Shown one piece after another: positions 47,195 to 59,572 of a stretch of 64,000 bases of DNA (position 1 is its first letter; every line of letters begins with the position of its first letter). A program made the position numbers and the translations under genes. The notes below the pieces were generated by a model. The model saw only the letters and a list, made by a program, of their open reading frames with translations. It was not told where the DNA came from and ran no database searches. Source of the stretch: Polytrichum commune (taxonomy: Eukaryota > Streptophyta > Polytrichopsida > Polytrichales > Polytrichaceae); the NCBI GenBank assembly GCA_950295325.1, contig OX485806.1:11162001-11226000 (forward strand), written 5' to 3'.

Positions 47195-47600
47195 GGGTAT
47201 GTGGCCTTATTGTGGGCACTTCCAACTCCGAAGACAATTTTGACCTGTTTGATCAAATTGGGAAGTGTGCCAACCAATTAGCAAGCAAAATGTGAATCAT
47301 GAAGATTGTCATTTCAAGTTTGATAATCAAAAGTGGAGACATAAAAGTAACAAGAGGTCAATGTGAAAGAATCTCTCTCTTGAAGTGGTCACATCGGCCC
47401 TCCCAATTGTGTTAACTATATATTCAACCTACAATCTATGTATAGAGCCTCTTTTGAGGACAAAGTCCAATCTCGTCATAAAACATGTCCTCTTGGTGTC
47501 CATTCTTACCTACATTGCTCGTCATATACCACTCAAATATAGGTATCCAATTAGGAATAGTAACCACACCCACAAACCCTATACATATGATCAAGCACAA
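47195..47600 (+). repeat. Dispersed repeat family B, fullest copy
   Basis: It runs without a large break: ATTGTGGGCACTTCCAACTC, TGAATCATGAAGATTGTCAT, AAAAGTGGAGACATAAAAGT, CTCTTGAAGTGGTCACAT, CCCTCCCAATTGTGTTAACT, AAACATGTCCTCTTGGTGTC and CATATACCACTCAAATATAG. The last ~170 bp equals one end of family A. Confidence 0.65.
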
Positions 47601-49799
47601 CACAAAAATGCCATATTGAAGATGTTGCAAGCTTTAAAGTGCTTATTCATCCCAAATATGAGACAAAATTGACATGAATAGCAATTCTAGTGATTTATAT
47701 ATGTTTATCCTCTTAAGATAATTGTAATGCATTATTTCTTGCTACATAGAAAACTTATGGGTGAATAAAGAATCATATTCCCAACACCGTTTGAATATTG
47801 AAAGTTGTGAATTTTCCATCAATGTAATGATTAGTTGGGGAAACCATTCACGGTTGGTAAGTTGGCTATAAGCTCAAAGGAAGCCAAAACAATATACTTA
47901 CACAGTTTTAAATACATCACCATGGAGTAGACCTTGAGCACCAACCCCCAAGAGCTTTGCCTCGTCAAATAGGACCTCCAACGAGGATGACATGAGACTT
48001 GACTTCTCTAGTTTCTTCTAGAACCTTGTGGGAGGAAGTCTACTTTGACTTAAATTTGTCTCCACCAAATTAAGTTAGTTCACGAGTTTCATGAAATCTG
48101 CATATGGAGCATATCAACAATAAAAAGTGCCATTTTCATGTCTTCTTTCCCACACATTTGCGTGTGGAGCATATTGGCATCCCTTGTTTCCAACAAATAG
48201 TCTGTTTACAGAGAGGGAAAAAGAAAAGTGTACAGCCCCTTTATTTCAATCTCAACAACATGGAGGAATTGTAATTCAAATAGTGGAAAACATCAGGCCA
48301 GTTGCAGAAGAATACACAAATTGTTTCAAAACGAAAATTGCTATTGATCCCAGAATGCAGGACATGCACTTGTCTTCATCAATAACAACATAACGTTGAT
48401 AGGCACAAGTCGAGCCTTCAAATGAAAGGGAAGGAGTTCAAAGTGATCATTTCCCTGCACTTGTGGATCTCTTAAAACACGGAATAAGCCAGAACCAGGA
48501 AAATTAAGCAAAGACAGGAAAACAAGACAGAACATGAAAGAATCGGGAAAAAAGAGAGGATTAAAGCAGTTGCAAGCAGAGAGGGGGGATCACCCCCACC
48601 TAATTGAGTTGTCTCATTTTATTTTGTCTTTGCGTTGAAGAATGGAGACAGTGGAGGTAAAAACTTGAATTCTTTTTTCAAGTACCAAATTGAAGTGGAG
48701 GCCCACAAAAACTGAACCTTTAACCACTTTTGTCATCCCAGCGCGTACCTAATCTTGAGTTTGAGGATTCACTGCAGGAAATCTCATGTTTGAGCCGCGC
48801 CTTCTAATATCACCCTTTGGAGATATTTATAATCATCCAATGCACTACATGAGTTTGATACAACTATGAAGTTCTACAAGTAACACATTTGCAATGAGAG
48901 TACTCAATACCTCAAATCCTGATATCACAAAAACCTCGTCGTCACGTTCCAATTTCCGTCTGAGTGGCGACCCTGGGTTGAGTTGAGTTGAAGTAAGAAT
49001 TCCTGTTTGAATTGCAACCACATTGATTCAAGCAGGATCGTAATCCACACTCCAAAAATCGCATGGTGATCGCTTCAAAGGTATATGGTCATAGTGCAGC
49101 CTGAGAATGACATCGTTTACAAGTTTTGTGCGATTACAAGTTGCACACACATGATGAGGCTTATAGATTGACGACATTTTCAGACCCAACCTCAAGGCTT
49201 TGAAGTAGATTCAAATACTTCAATGCTGTTGTCTTGTTATAACACTCACAACGACGAGTCCCCACACCTCTTTAGAGTCAATACATAAGTCGCATTTTTT
49301 TCCTCTTGTTACGCATAACCCCCAAATGGCTCTCTGCGCTTCACCCCATCCACAAGATTCCTTGACTCGTAGGTAAAATTAGAGGTTGAAATCTATGTCA
49401 GGCTCGCATGTGATGGGAGGTCCAATCTGCAATTGATATAAAAAGAGGCACACCCGATCAATGATATAAAAATAAATAAATAAATAAATAAGAACTCACC
49501 AGCATCCATTTCATACAAAGCCTTCAATTTGAATGAAACAAGGCCTAACAAGTTGAGGTTGCATTACACCCTTTGTGCCTAAAACATTTCACATTAAGAA
49601 CACATTCAAAATGAGGAATAAGGTCAGGCCTGTCTAACAAGGCCTATATGCACTTCTTGTTCTGTTGAATGCTCCTCTACCTAAGGTAGACAACCCTTAA
49701 ATGGCTACTTTCTCCAACTAGCCTCCTTCTCCTAGGATTTTAAGCACAAGATTAAGTTCAAGAAGTTAGCAAACCCAAATCAAGGCCACAGCCACTTTC
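47601..49799. other. Intergenic, no recognised gene
   Basis: Read on both strands without finding a domain or a splice-consistent gene. A small (AAAT)n run lies near 49471-49490. Confidence 0.35.
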
Positions 49800-50030
49800 C
49801 TCAATTGAATATCTTATTCATTATAAAAGTGAAGATTCTTGTGCTCATTAAATGGTCATACAGGTTCTCCCCAATTATGTTGACTATTGAGCCAAGAACG
49901 GTTATCATATTTTGAGCACATGGTCCAATCTCTTTTAGACAAGTCTTCTTCGTATCTGTTCTTGGAAGCACACCCAACCACATACCACTCAAACATAGGT
50001 GTCCTAATAAGAAAATTAGCCGAATAAGGA
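49800..50030 (-). repeat. Dispersed repeat family A, copy 5, inverted
   Basis: The + strand shows TTGTGCTCATTAAATGGTCA, GACTATTGAGCCAAGAA, GAGCACATGGTCCAATCTCT and ACATACCACTCAAACATAGG, the family in reverse. It lacks the far end. Confidence 0.7.
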
Positions 50031-50569
50031 GGCTGTCTACCTTAATGACTTATACTTAAGTGTTGTAAAGGCCAGTGTCCAACTTCCGGATCTTCAACAA
50101 AATATGGTTGCAGTATGCATGTCCAAACTCCCACCTCCCACCTCGAGTATTTTGCGACCTGGATTGATCTGAATTGAAATTAACTAAACAACTTACCTTC
50201 AAAATAATATTACTTGTGCACTAATTCACAATCCACAGGTTTTACAGGAAGGACAATACCTTACGGTATCTTAAACACCCTACAATAAAAACTGCCCAGT
50301 TCTTCTGTGGGTTGTATTGAACATCGATATCAGTCTACTTCAATCTGGCCAAATTAGTCACCATGACTTGCTCCTATTCAAAATTTACGAAAAGGTGATA
50401 GTGCATTTAGGGTTTAGGGTGTGGATTTACTACGTCACATAAAACCATGGAACACTTACCCGCAACCCACTCCTCCTGGCTCCAGACTTGACATCACAAC
50501 AATCCGCATATAACCTACGATCCAATTCCTCTGCATCACAGAGAAACTTTTCAGGACAGGTGGCGATCG

Positions 50570-51780
50570 AATTTGTAAAGAATTTGCACATGAGAAAGGG
50601 CAGAAGAGATGTAGACCAAATTTAAAGCTTTTGCATCACGAACAGTACAACAGCCACTGCTCCTAAACCTCTTATGAGTAGGCTTCAGAATCATCTCATT
50701 GTGCATTACTATTCTCTTGAACTTTTCATGTCACTTTACAGGACACATGATGATTCCCCTGGACCCAGAAGACCTTGCACATGAGCATGGAAAGAAGAGA
50801 TACAGACTAAATTTGAAGCTTTTGCATCACGAACAATACACTACAGCCACTGCTCCCTAACCTCTTGTTATTAGGATTTAGAAATATCTCATTGTCCATT
50901 ACTATTTTCTTGACCTTTTTCAGGGTGATTGATTCCCCTGAACCCAGAAGAATTTGCACATGAGCATGGAAAGAAGAGTTGTAGACTACTTTTAAAGCTT
51001 GTGCACGACGGAACAGCAACACAACAGCCACTTCTCCTAAGATTCTTATCATTAAGCTTTTGAATCATATCGTTTGTCTATTACTATTATCTTGACCTTA
51101 TTCAGGTTACTTACAGCTAACCAGGCCAAGCCCTTTATAACCTCTGATCCCAATCCGCTGCAGGACACATGGAAATGCACTCCCTTGAACCGATAAGGAA
51201 TTAGCACATGAACATAGAGAGAAGAGATCCAGACACTTTTCAAGCTTTTACATCACAAACAGTACACAATAGCCATTTCTCCTTAACCTCTTGTTATTAG
51301 GCTTACGAAACATATCACTGTCCATTACTATTTTGTTGATATTATTCAGGATACTTTTCAGGACACCTGATGATCGAGTCCTCTGAACCCAGAAAAATTT
51401 GCAAATAATTATGGAGAGAAGAGATGCAGACCACATTTAAAGCTTTGTGGATTACGAACAGTCCAAAACAGTCACTTCTCCCTAACCTCTTGGTATTAGA
51501 CTTTTGTAACATCTTATTGTCCATTACTATTTTCTTCACCTTATTCAGGACAGATAAACTTTTCAAGAAACACGGCGATGGATTTCCTTGAACCTGGAAA
51601 AATTCGCACATGAACATGGAGAGAAGAGATGCAGCAGACCACTTTTTAAGCTTGTGCTCAACGGAACAGTGACACAACATCCACTTCTCCTTAACCTCTT
51701 GTTGTTAGGCTTTTGAAACATATCATTTGTCCATTACTGATTTGTGGACCTTATGGAGAATACTTACGGAGTGCAACAGT
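50570..51780. repeat. Irregular tandem array, six units of about 180-245 bp
   Basis: The phrase TGTCCATTACTATTTTCTTG, or a close form, recurs near 50697, 50893, 51073, 51318, 51518 and 51729. Around it are CTCCTTAACCTCTTGTTATT, GGACACATGATGATTCCCCT, CCCAGAA-AATTTGCACATGA and GCATGGAAAGAAGAGATGCAG. On the - strand units translate to KKIVMDN-MF-KPNNKRLGRS followed by a stop. Unit length is not constant, so a repeated protein is unlikely. Confidence 0.75.
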
Positions 51781-54700
51781 TCTCAGTAACCTACTACTAA
51801 GATTAGAGTTTGAAGAGAAGAGTGAAGAGGAATCCAACCTCGTCGTTGAGAGTATTGAGCACGAGTTTCCGCTTCCATTGGCCTTCAATCACAAACATCC
51901 ACTTCTCCAAGCAATTGTCCACCCAGAAAATGGGCGTGATGCGACCTCTCACACAGCCATGGCGGATCCAACCAAACCCTTGGCTGAGTGATGACTTTGG
52001 AAACAGGAAAAAGCGTTAATCTATGCAGGCCTATCCTTCTTAGTAGTCTTCTTATATCCTGATCCTGGCTGGACTTCCTGTGTCCTAGAATTACAAAGAA
52101 GGCGAGGAGGACCAACAGAAAAGCTGGTGATCAAAATTCTCGAAACCCTGTCCATGAGGCAAGAGGAAGTCCCAGTAGGGTTTCAAGAGGAAGAAAAACC
52201 AAACAACTTCCTGTCATCCTCCGCTTTCTTCAACACCACCTTCCACATCTGGCAAACACAATTCAAAAGTTCATCAAAAGAACATACGCATATCACCCGC
52301 TGTGTGTTGCAAGTATTTCCATTCCCAACCAAATAGGCTTCCGTTTCCGAAATAAAAGAAAAAGGAGACACGAAATTGAGGACAAATAACACCGAAGTAC
52401 CGAAGTGTGCAACTACAGTTCCTCTTATTCTCTGACAATTGTTAATAGCCTAGGAGAGAGGACATGCAAGTAGCCCTCCGAAGAAGCTGCAAGATTGAAG
52501 GGAATAGTACTAAAAACTAGAGGACTAATTACATCAAATTGATCTACAACAAAGCGATTCTTCCTAAGTTATCTCTTCTCTTTGCCTTGCAAGAGATATA
52601 CTAACTCAATCAGGTGCTCCAGAACGTGTGATCACACCCAAAAGATAAAACTTTTCCGTACAAAAGTCCTCGTTTTTGCCACTGTCCTAAGCCGCATGAA
52701 TGTTTAGAACGTGAGAAAGGAAGTTCCAATGTAGTACCCAAAATGGCGATGTAATACTATATGATCACTCTCTTAGTAGTGTTATATCGGTGCCATTTTT
52801 TTTCTGACACCGGAGAGGCATCGAATGTTAATGACGGCGATGATGTCACAGCGCACTAAAGCTCGACTCGACTTGACCTGAGAATTTCAGGCCTATTCAA
52901 GGTCAGTAAAACTTCATGTTAAGAAGATGATTCATCAAGTCTGATGAATGAGCTTTTTGTGTGCCTTGAGAATGTTCGATGTTGGCCGCTCCTTTGGGAA
53001 TCAAACGACAGGAATGATGATCATCATCATCATATGTCTCTCTACACATTGATCATCAGCATTGCACATCCACGCATTCCACTACAACGCTTGTTGCTTC
53101 AATCCTTAGTAACTCCAAGGAAGGTCAAGGTCAAAAAATTCTACAACAAAACGAACGCCATACCTTCTTGGAAGGCAATGTGAACACAAAGAGTGCTTAG
53201 TTACCCTCTCCTCCTATAATTTCTCCCCTTCCAGAAACGTGACTTCCTTGCATACTGTGCGAACTATATGTACATCTTGCTTACGATCAATATCCCTCGG
53301 TAAATTATGAACTACTTCAAATCTTTGTTTTGAGATGGATAATCAACTCCACAAATTAACGATGACCACTTCGCTCCCTTTCACGAGTGGCCATGGGGCA
53401 CACCATGTCGTTCCCCAGGATTCACATCTGAGTACCTAAGTATGGAGTCATAAGATCAATGGCTGCGTCAAAGTTAACCCTAATTGTTCCAGCCTCGATC
53501 AACGAAGAAAGATAACTTCAGTTCAGTTGAGTTAAGCCCAAATTGCTGCTGCTCCTACATCATCATCATAGGAAGTCTAACAGAAGTCCGAAACCTTACA
53601 TGATCCAACTTGAGCAAGGAAGGCTGTTGAGCGAAGATATTACACATGTGTACCTATCTATCTATCTATCCATGAGTGGACTACTACTGCAAGCAGCAAG
53701 TGAATTAAATTCATACCAAAAAAGCATTCAAGGTGAACCAGCTAAACCCATGGATGCTCTTAGCTCCTATAAGTTAGTAGGATCATTTCTTTCAAGCAAG
53801 CTCCCGAGTCACCACTAACTGAAAATCCTCGATCCTCACCAGTAAGCTATCTGAGACTCCCAGAGTGAAAAAGACAGGAATTTTCCTTAAGACCACCAAA
53901 TCGGATCAGCGTAGAAGTCAGTTAGCGTTTCATGATCCTTCGGTTAGGGTTGACAGGAATGAGAAGGATATCGGAGAAAGAAGTCTATTTAAGTCTACCT
54001 GAAACTACTGAAACAACTAACTTTACACATAATTGACCCGAAAAATAAAGACGAAGCCCAGAACTGCTCCGTTGAAAGTGACAAACTTGCGAACTGGACT
54101 GTGAACTGTTGATGAGAAAGATGAGGACAATGGAGTCCAATGGAAGTCAAAAAGATGATAAGACAGTCTCCAGTTTACATCAGAAACTCTCTTTCACAGA
54201 TGCAAAGGAAATCATCTGGAAGAAGCCTTTTGACTGGAGAAGTTTTGACTCTACCATCAATGTAGACACTCCTTCATTCATTCATTTACTCAGCCAGCCA
54301 TGTCCACGTCGTGATCACAATGCAGTTATGGTGGAAAAAGTGCCATCACAAAAATTCTTGAACTTCCGGAGGAACAGGTAGACTCCCAACTTCGACACAT
54401 GCACGAAATCCATTACGAGCAGGTCTGTTCTGTTCTTTTCTATTTAATTCATGAAGGTTCCGAGGCACAAGAATGAATGTGTTTCTTGCCTCGAATCTAA
54501 ACCCATGCTCCTGTGATAAAATGCGGTAAAAGTTATACATAAGACCAGGTGAAAATGGGAACATCATCCGGGAAATGGAGAAGCTATCCTACTCAAATGC
54601 AGGCGTAATCCCTTGAAGGAGAGGAGAGGAGAGGAGGGGATCAAGTCAAGCGTTTGGTCACTGTCCCCGTATTAAAGGCTTCCATGTGACCTGGACGAAC

Positions 54701-55479
54701 TTCAAAGAATTCGCTCAACCACTCAAGTAGTCTCAGTTTGATGAGTCACCGTGTGAGTAAGTATGTACAATGATACTTACATACACCCATACAAGCGTTA
54801 CTCATAACTTAGTAGAGTCTGGCAGCTTGTGATGATTAGTAATTCTGCCAATGAAACCTGGCCACACTAAAAATTCATCGGAACATCATAGCCCATCCCC
54901 CACGTAATACTTAAGACGATGGTTCGGAGCTCCTCGGAAGCAAGAAACATCGCATTCATTCGCTCACACACTACCGGATGGCCACATTAACTCCTCCACA
55001 TTCCAGGGAGCCATAAATCGACCTTCCAACACTCGATTCATCACAAATAGAGTCGGGAAGGAAGAAGAAAATAAATTAAATAAATAAATAAAGTAGAGGA
55101 GCCCATTAAAACAGACAGTAATCGACCTGATCGTTTTCACTTCCTTGAAGGCTTGGAACAGGCAAAACAAAACTCAAATACTTAGAAACTTAAGTAACTC
55201 CGTGCACTACTACTGTGATTGGCAATCACTACAACAACGACGACGACAACGACAACTCCTCCGAAGATCCATCCAAGGCTCCGCTAACAAAACCCCTACC
55301 GGTCATTGAATTCGTCTCAACATCACCAAACCTCCGAAATCATCATGCTCCTTGAACTGCACCATCAAATTACTAAGAATTGAAAGGCTCCGGCAGTCCT
55401 GCCACATTCATTAACATCATCTGACATCGGCAAACACATGCATCGATCACACAACACATGAGCATTCTTAGAGCTTAAC
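51781..55479. other. Low-repeat stretch without a resolved gene
   Basis: This region has few of the dispersed repeats found elsewhere. Several open frames exist (for example 51713-51991 +, 54109-54381 +, 54346-54567 -), but none shows a known domain or convincing splice context. It could be a long intron or 5' leader of a - strand transcript starting near 55.9 kb, or a non-coding RNA locus. Confidence 0.3.
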
Positions 55480-55593
55480 TTAGCCCTCCATCAAGTTGCT
55501 GCAACACTTACGAAAGAAAGCGTCAGACAGAAGCGCAATACCAGGCATGCAAAGCAGCTTTTTAACACTGAATTTCTGCAAGAAAGCAGCCAT
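55480..55593 (-). CDS. Candidate 37-aa small open frame
   Basis: The ATG at 55593 opens MAAFLQKFSVKKLLCMPGIA, and the frame ends at a TAA at 55480. A strong donor-like TTTC|GTAAGTG lies inside it. The real product may therefore be spliced, for instance to an acceptor at GATGTCAG near 55400. It lies 300 bp downstream (- strand) of a GC-rich, G-box-containing region. No family is recognised. It may equally be an upstream ORF or chance. Confidence 0.2.
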   Translation of the reverse strand: MAAFLQKFSVKKLLCMPGIALLSDAFFRKCCSNLMEG

Positions 55594-55639
55594 CCAATGC
55601 ATTCAATTCACTCAACCTACTTCGGAAGCTTATTAGCCT

Positions 55640-56045
55640 TTCCTTCCTTCAACCCTTTCCTATTCTCTCTTCCTTTCTTTCTCTCTCCCTTTCTTTCTTG
55701 GCATTTCTTTTGCTTGCTGGGTGGGGGAGCGAGAGTAGAGAAGAGTAGCCAGGAAGAAGGGACAGGTTGCGGCGACGACAGAAAGAAACCCGGCCGGGTT
55801 TGGGAAGCGGCCAATCGAGGGTTGGGGACGGGTCCCGCGGCGGGGGCGCGGGGCCGGGGGACGGGATCGAGCGAATCCGGCGGGCGAGGGGGGACGGGTG
55901 GCGGGGCCCGCACGGAACCGGAAACGACGGCTGACTGTCTGACACGTGTCTGAGGTGCCTGCCATGTCAGACCCAGCCACGTGTGCTTGGACAAACATGG
56001 CCTCTAACCTACTCGCCGGGGGCGGCCTTGGGGCTTGTGCGTGAC
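55640..56045. promoter_or_regulatory. GC-rich promoter-like region with two G-boxes
   Basis: A polypyrimidine tract (55640-55710) is followed by a strongly GC-rich block (55780-55920). Then come the palindrome GACACGTGTC at 55941-55950 and CCACGTGTG at 55977-55985. Both are ACGTG G-box/ABRE-type cores bound by bZIP or bHLH factors in plants. The contrast with the AT-rich surroundings resembles the 5' regions of the eIF4E and PhyH genes. Transcription toward the - strand is guessed from the layout. Confidence 0.4.
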
Positions 56046-56289
56046 AAGGTAAGTTACTAGTACATAGTAGTGTACGGGGCTCATGTGCAAGCCGGGTCTA
56101 CGATGGAGACAATGGGGTCATTTCTTATTACATTCGGCTAGGGATTTATGGTGTCTATGTATACTCATCCATTGCAAAGGCGAAAACGTAATGAACTATT
56201 TTATACCATGTAATTTTTTTAATTTTGGAGTATTTGGTTTTGGAAAAAGCATCAAAGATGTTGAAATTAGTGCGATGGAGTTCAGTTGG

Positions 56290-56600
56290 AATAGATCGAC
56301 CCTGGTCCAAGACGACCCTAAACTACCGGATGGTGGTGGAGAGATACCCAAATCTCAAGGAAGAGGTTGGCGGTTCGATTCTTGGCTATGAAATCTCCTC
56401 TCTACTTGACGGAGAACTTGCCAAGTGGTCAACTGCCTCCTATGTTTTGGCGTTGGCATGTCGGCCTTCTGTCTCCGAAAAAAATCCGGCCCTCAACCTT
56501 GTAGGGGACATGGTTTTACTAAAGCCCCTTCAGCCAGGATGGATGAGTTCACATGCACACCACCGACCCCGAGCCACTGCACTCAACGGTTGCAGGTGAG
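56290..56600 (+). repeat. Dispersed repeat paired with 7023-7133
   Basis: It contains GACGACCCTAAACTACCGGA, GGTGGAGAGATACCCAAATC and GGCGGTTCGATTCTTGGCTA. One open frame reads TTLNYRMVVERYPNLKEEVG then SSLLDGELAKWSTASYVLAL, and overlapping frames are open too. GGTTCGATTC is a good tRNA B-box match. This copy is better preserved than the one at 7 kb. I cannot assign the element type. Confidence 0.4.
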
Positions 56601-57299
56601 ATACGTGAGGTATGCCGGTCTTATGTGCTCACTCTTCTTTTTCATTGGACACCTTGTATTCATAATATTGCTTAGATGTCAAATTATCTACGAGGCATCA
56701 TGCCCTCAAGATCCCATTGAGACTCAAGTCCAACATGGTTTTGGGTTGGGTGAGGGAGCTCAAATGGCAATACGGTGATGCAATACAATAAAGATTGGTT
56801 ATTTTGGCGAGGAATCGCATATATACGCATCGTGGGTAGTGGACACCAATTGTTTGTTTTGGGTGTTGGAATCACCGAGACTCACCTCAACTTGACTTTG
56901 TCCAAGGTCTCCCAATTTAGAATCAAGAGCAATTGCATTGTGTTGGTTTATGTTATGTTTGAGTGATACGTTACGACAAAGCCTATAGCCAATTTGTCAC
57001 GTTCCTCTTTCACATAAAAATAATAATACAATCATGAATGCACATGAATCACTAGTATTGTGAACTCTCAAACTCTTTACATTAGGGTCAAAGCATTAGA
57101 TGTGGCTAGGTAAGCTAGCACTAGCACATGTGGGCCAAGCCAAGGCTTTGACATTGAGAAACATGCTAACCCAAGGCATTCCAACTAAAGTTACACATGC
57201 CCTATGTTTTTGGTTTCTAGTATATACAATTTCTATATACTATTTCCGGTCAACTTCGGTATCTTCATTGCATTGTTTTTGTTTGTCGTCTTCTGAGGG
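56601..57299. other. Intergenic, no recognised gene
   Basis: Nothing recognised. Confidence 0.4.
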
Positions 57300-57610
57300 C
57301 CACTTCACATAGGAGCCAAGGGCCATGGCCCATGACCATGTAATTGTGAGGGCCCTTGAATCTCATCCAAAGGCCATACCAGCCATCTAAGGCCCTTGAC
57401 TCTGACATGGTGTGTCATTAAACATCATCCGTGTAGGAATTCATATAGACTTTTCATCCACAATAATATCTTTGAGCCCTTAGGCCTTCACCTTCTAGTG
57501 TGAAGTGAACTTGGAATCTTGGCCTCTTCAACCAACGAGAGATTTTAGATTGCACCAGTCACGCACCTTTAGTCTCGTGTGTGAAGTGACCCTTAAGTTC
57601 GATGCAACAT
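57300..57610 (+). repeat. LTR-retroelement-like dispersed repeat, copy 2
   Basis: It matches 1240-1740 in order: CACA-AGGAGCCAAGGGCCAT, CATATAGACTTTTCATCCA, TAGTGTGAAGTGAACTTGGA, and GTGTGTGAAGTGACCCTTA. The part equivalent to 1790-2110 is missing. Confidence 0.5.
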
Positions 57611-57979
57611 GTGCATGTCGAGATAATTTAATTTTGACAATAGACATATATATAAAATGTGAGATTTTGTTTGTGGGGCCATTAGAATTAGTAAGATAGG
57701 AATCCAAAGTGGGAAATCACAAGAAATCGATGTTCCTTTGTTACTTGGATATAGGTATTCGACCTTTTGAGTTTTGTACATGCTTTGGGATTTGATTGCT
57801 TTCTATAAAGAAGCTGACAAAGGCCTCCTTAATAGGGTCAATGGAAGGACGGTTGCATCCTTAGGTGACTGCCGAAGTTGGATCTTGCAAATTTTAAGGA
57901 TGAAAGTCAAAATTCGACATCCACGTTCACTCTATGAATTAATTAGATAAGGTAAGCGAGTCTTAAATGGACAAATTTT

Positions 57980-58300
57980 AGTTCTACACCCCACTTCTCA
58001 TGGGATATGAAACACACAATTTGTGCAAGATTATCGGCAAATCCAAATTATGCTTGTAACCACTTTCCTCGCAATTGTGGGAGTCCGTATGAACATCCTA
58101 TTCATTGTCAACGTGAAGATTCTATGACTTATTAAACAATCACAAAGGATTCCCCGATCATATTGATTATTGCATATAGGATAGTCAATAAAAGTGGAGC
58201 AAGTAATCCGATCTCTTTTCAACCCGTGTCCTTTTGGTGTACGTTCTAAGATCCACACCCAATCATTCACCACTCAAATGGAGTATACAGACTTATTTCT
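57980..58300 (-). repeat. Dispersed repeat family A, copy 6, inverted
   Basis: The + strand shows CACTTCTCATGGGATATGAA, TATGAACATCCTATTCATTG, CCGATCATATTGATTATTGC, CGATCTCTTTTCAACCCGTG and TTCACCACTCAAATGGAGTA. The open frame across it on the - strand is part of the repeat, not a gene. Confidence 0.7.
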
Positions 58301-59572
58301 GTTAACTTAAGCAATTTCGCAATTGTTCCATTGTAGTACAAGTGTGATAGTGGGGTGATTTTTCGCAAGTCTGGGAATTGATCTCACAACATTTAATAAC
58401 AAAATCACAATTTATTTCCAAGTTTGGGAAGTAATATAAGATTTCAAAGGCCAAACTCTCTGCCAGCCCAAATTCAAAACATAGGTTGACTTATTTCTGT
58501 TAACTGGGAGACAAAGTATTAAGTACAATTAGTGTCGTGCTCAAAGATTCTAGATTTGTGCCCTTTTAACTTACTTTTCCCGTCATGTTGAATATGACAA
58601 CTAACATGTGTGATTCTTCATGACTTTTCTCATCACCTTAGAAAATGACGGCTACATGTGTGAAACTTCGCAACTTTAGAAAAGTCTTTGTATCAAGATT
58701 GGGGTGGGGGGTTCAAAAAAATGGGCATCTCTATTGTATAGGAGTCCGTTTAAGAGGAGGCATTGAATTAGGCACATCTACCTCACTTATTTCATGTCTT
58801 CACAACGATACCCAATTGAATGAGGTAGTTTTTTTAAGTCACCTTCAGTCTCCACTTCTATTTGGCTTAATTACTACATGTAAGCTTACCAAGTAGGTCT
58901 ATCAACTAAATTTCTTGCCGGGGTTCCATACCTAGTTTAAAATAGCACCCTGCATAGAAGTTGTCATTTAAGTACATAATACAATCTCTAACGAGCATGA
59001 TTGTTGCATAATATGCTAACTTTGGAGTTGACTCGAGGGGCTGATCACACCGGCCAATTCTGACACCATCCATCGGCATCTCCGGCTATAATAGTGTGAA
59101 AAGTGATGGGCCAAGATCTATTTCTCAACATAATCCCCAACACTTTCACGGCTGGAACTGGACGGAAATTTTGATGTGATCAGGGCATGAGTAAACAACG
59201 TAGACAATTATATGGTCATCATAAGTGGGTGGGTATTGAGTGCCCTCTTTTGAGGAAATACCCCATATGTGCCATTTCCCGTACTCGTTTCGGTCAATCA
59301 CCGAATATTTAGAGATGAAACTCTTTATGCCTTTATTATGAGGCTTCAAAAGTTTGAGAAACCTTTGAGTTCAATTCTTGAGTTTGATATTATATGGAGA
59401 ACACACGACTAGTGAGAGAAGTGAAGAAGGCATGTATAAGGCATATGGATGTAAGTGGCAAAGAATATGAGAACAGTCTTAGTTATACAAAGATAAAGCA
59501 TGTCCATATTCGGATCCTTGGATGTACTTAAATGACAACTTGCTTAATGCATGCCAACATCCACGGATATAG
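58301..59572. other. Intergenic, no recognised gene
   Basis: Nothing recognised beyond a short repeated phrase around GACTTATTTCTGTTAACT at 58289 and 58489. Confidence 0.4.

Noticed and set aside
48210-48250. Resemblance to a plant miR529-like sequence (GTACAGCCC)
   Set aside because: Only the last few bases agree and no hairpin partner was found.
50807-51680. Minus-strand frames sharing KKIVMDN and NNKRLG words
   Set aside because: Each ends at a stop within its unit and unit lengths vary, so the similarity follows from the DNA repeat.
55597-55998. Long overlapping frames on both strands in the GC-rich block
   Set aside because: Frames stay open in several phases because the block is GC-rich and stop codons are rare. 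No domain is present.
58031-58273. 80-aa minus-strand open frame
   Set aside because: It lies fully inside a family A repeat. Related frames appear in the other copies with stops.
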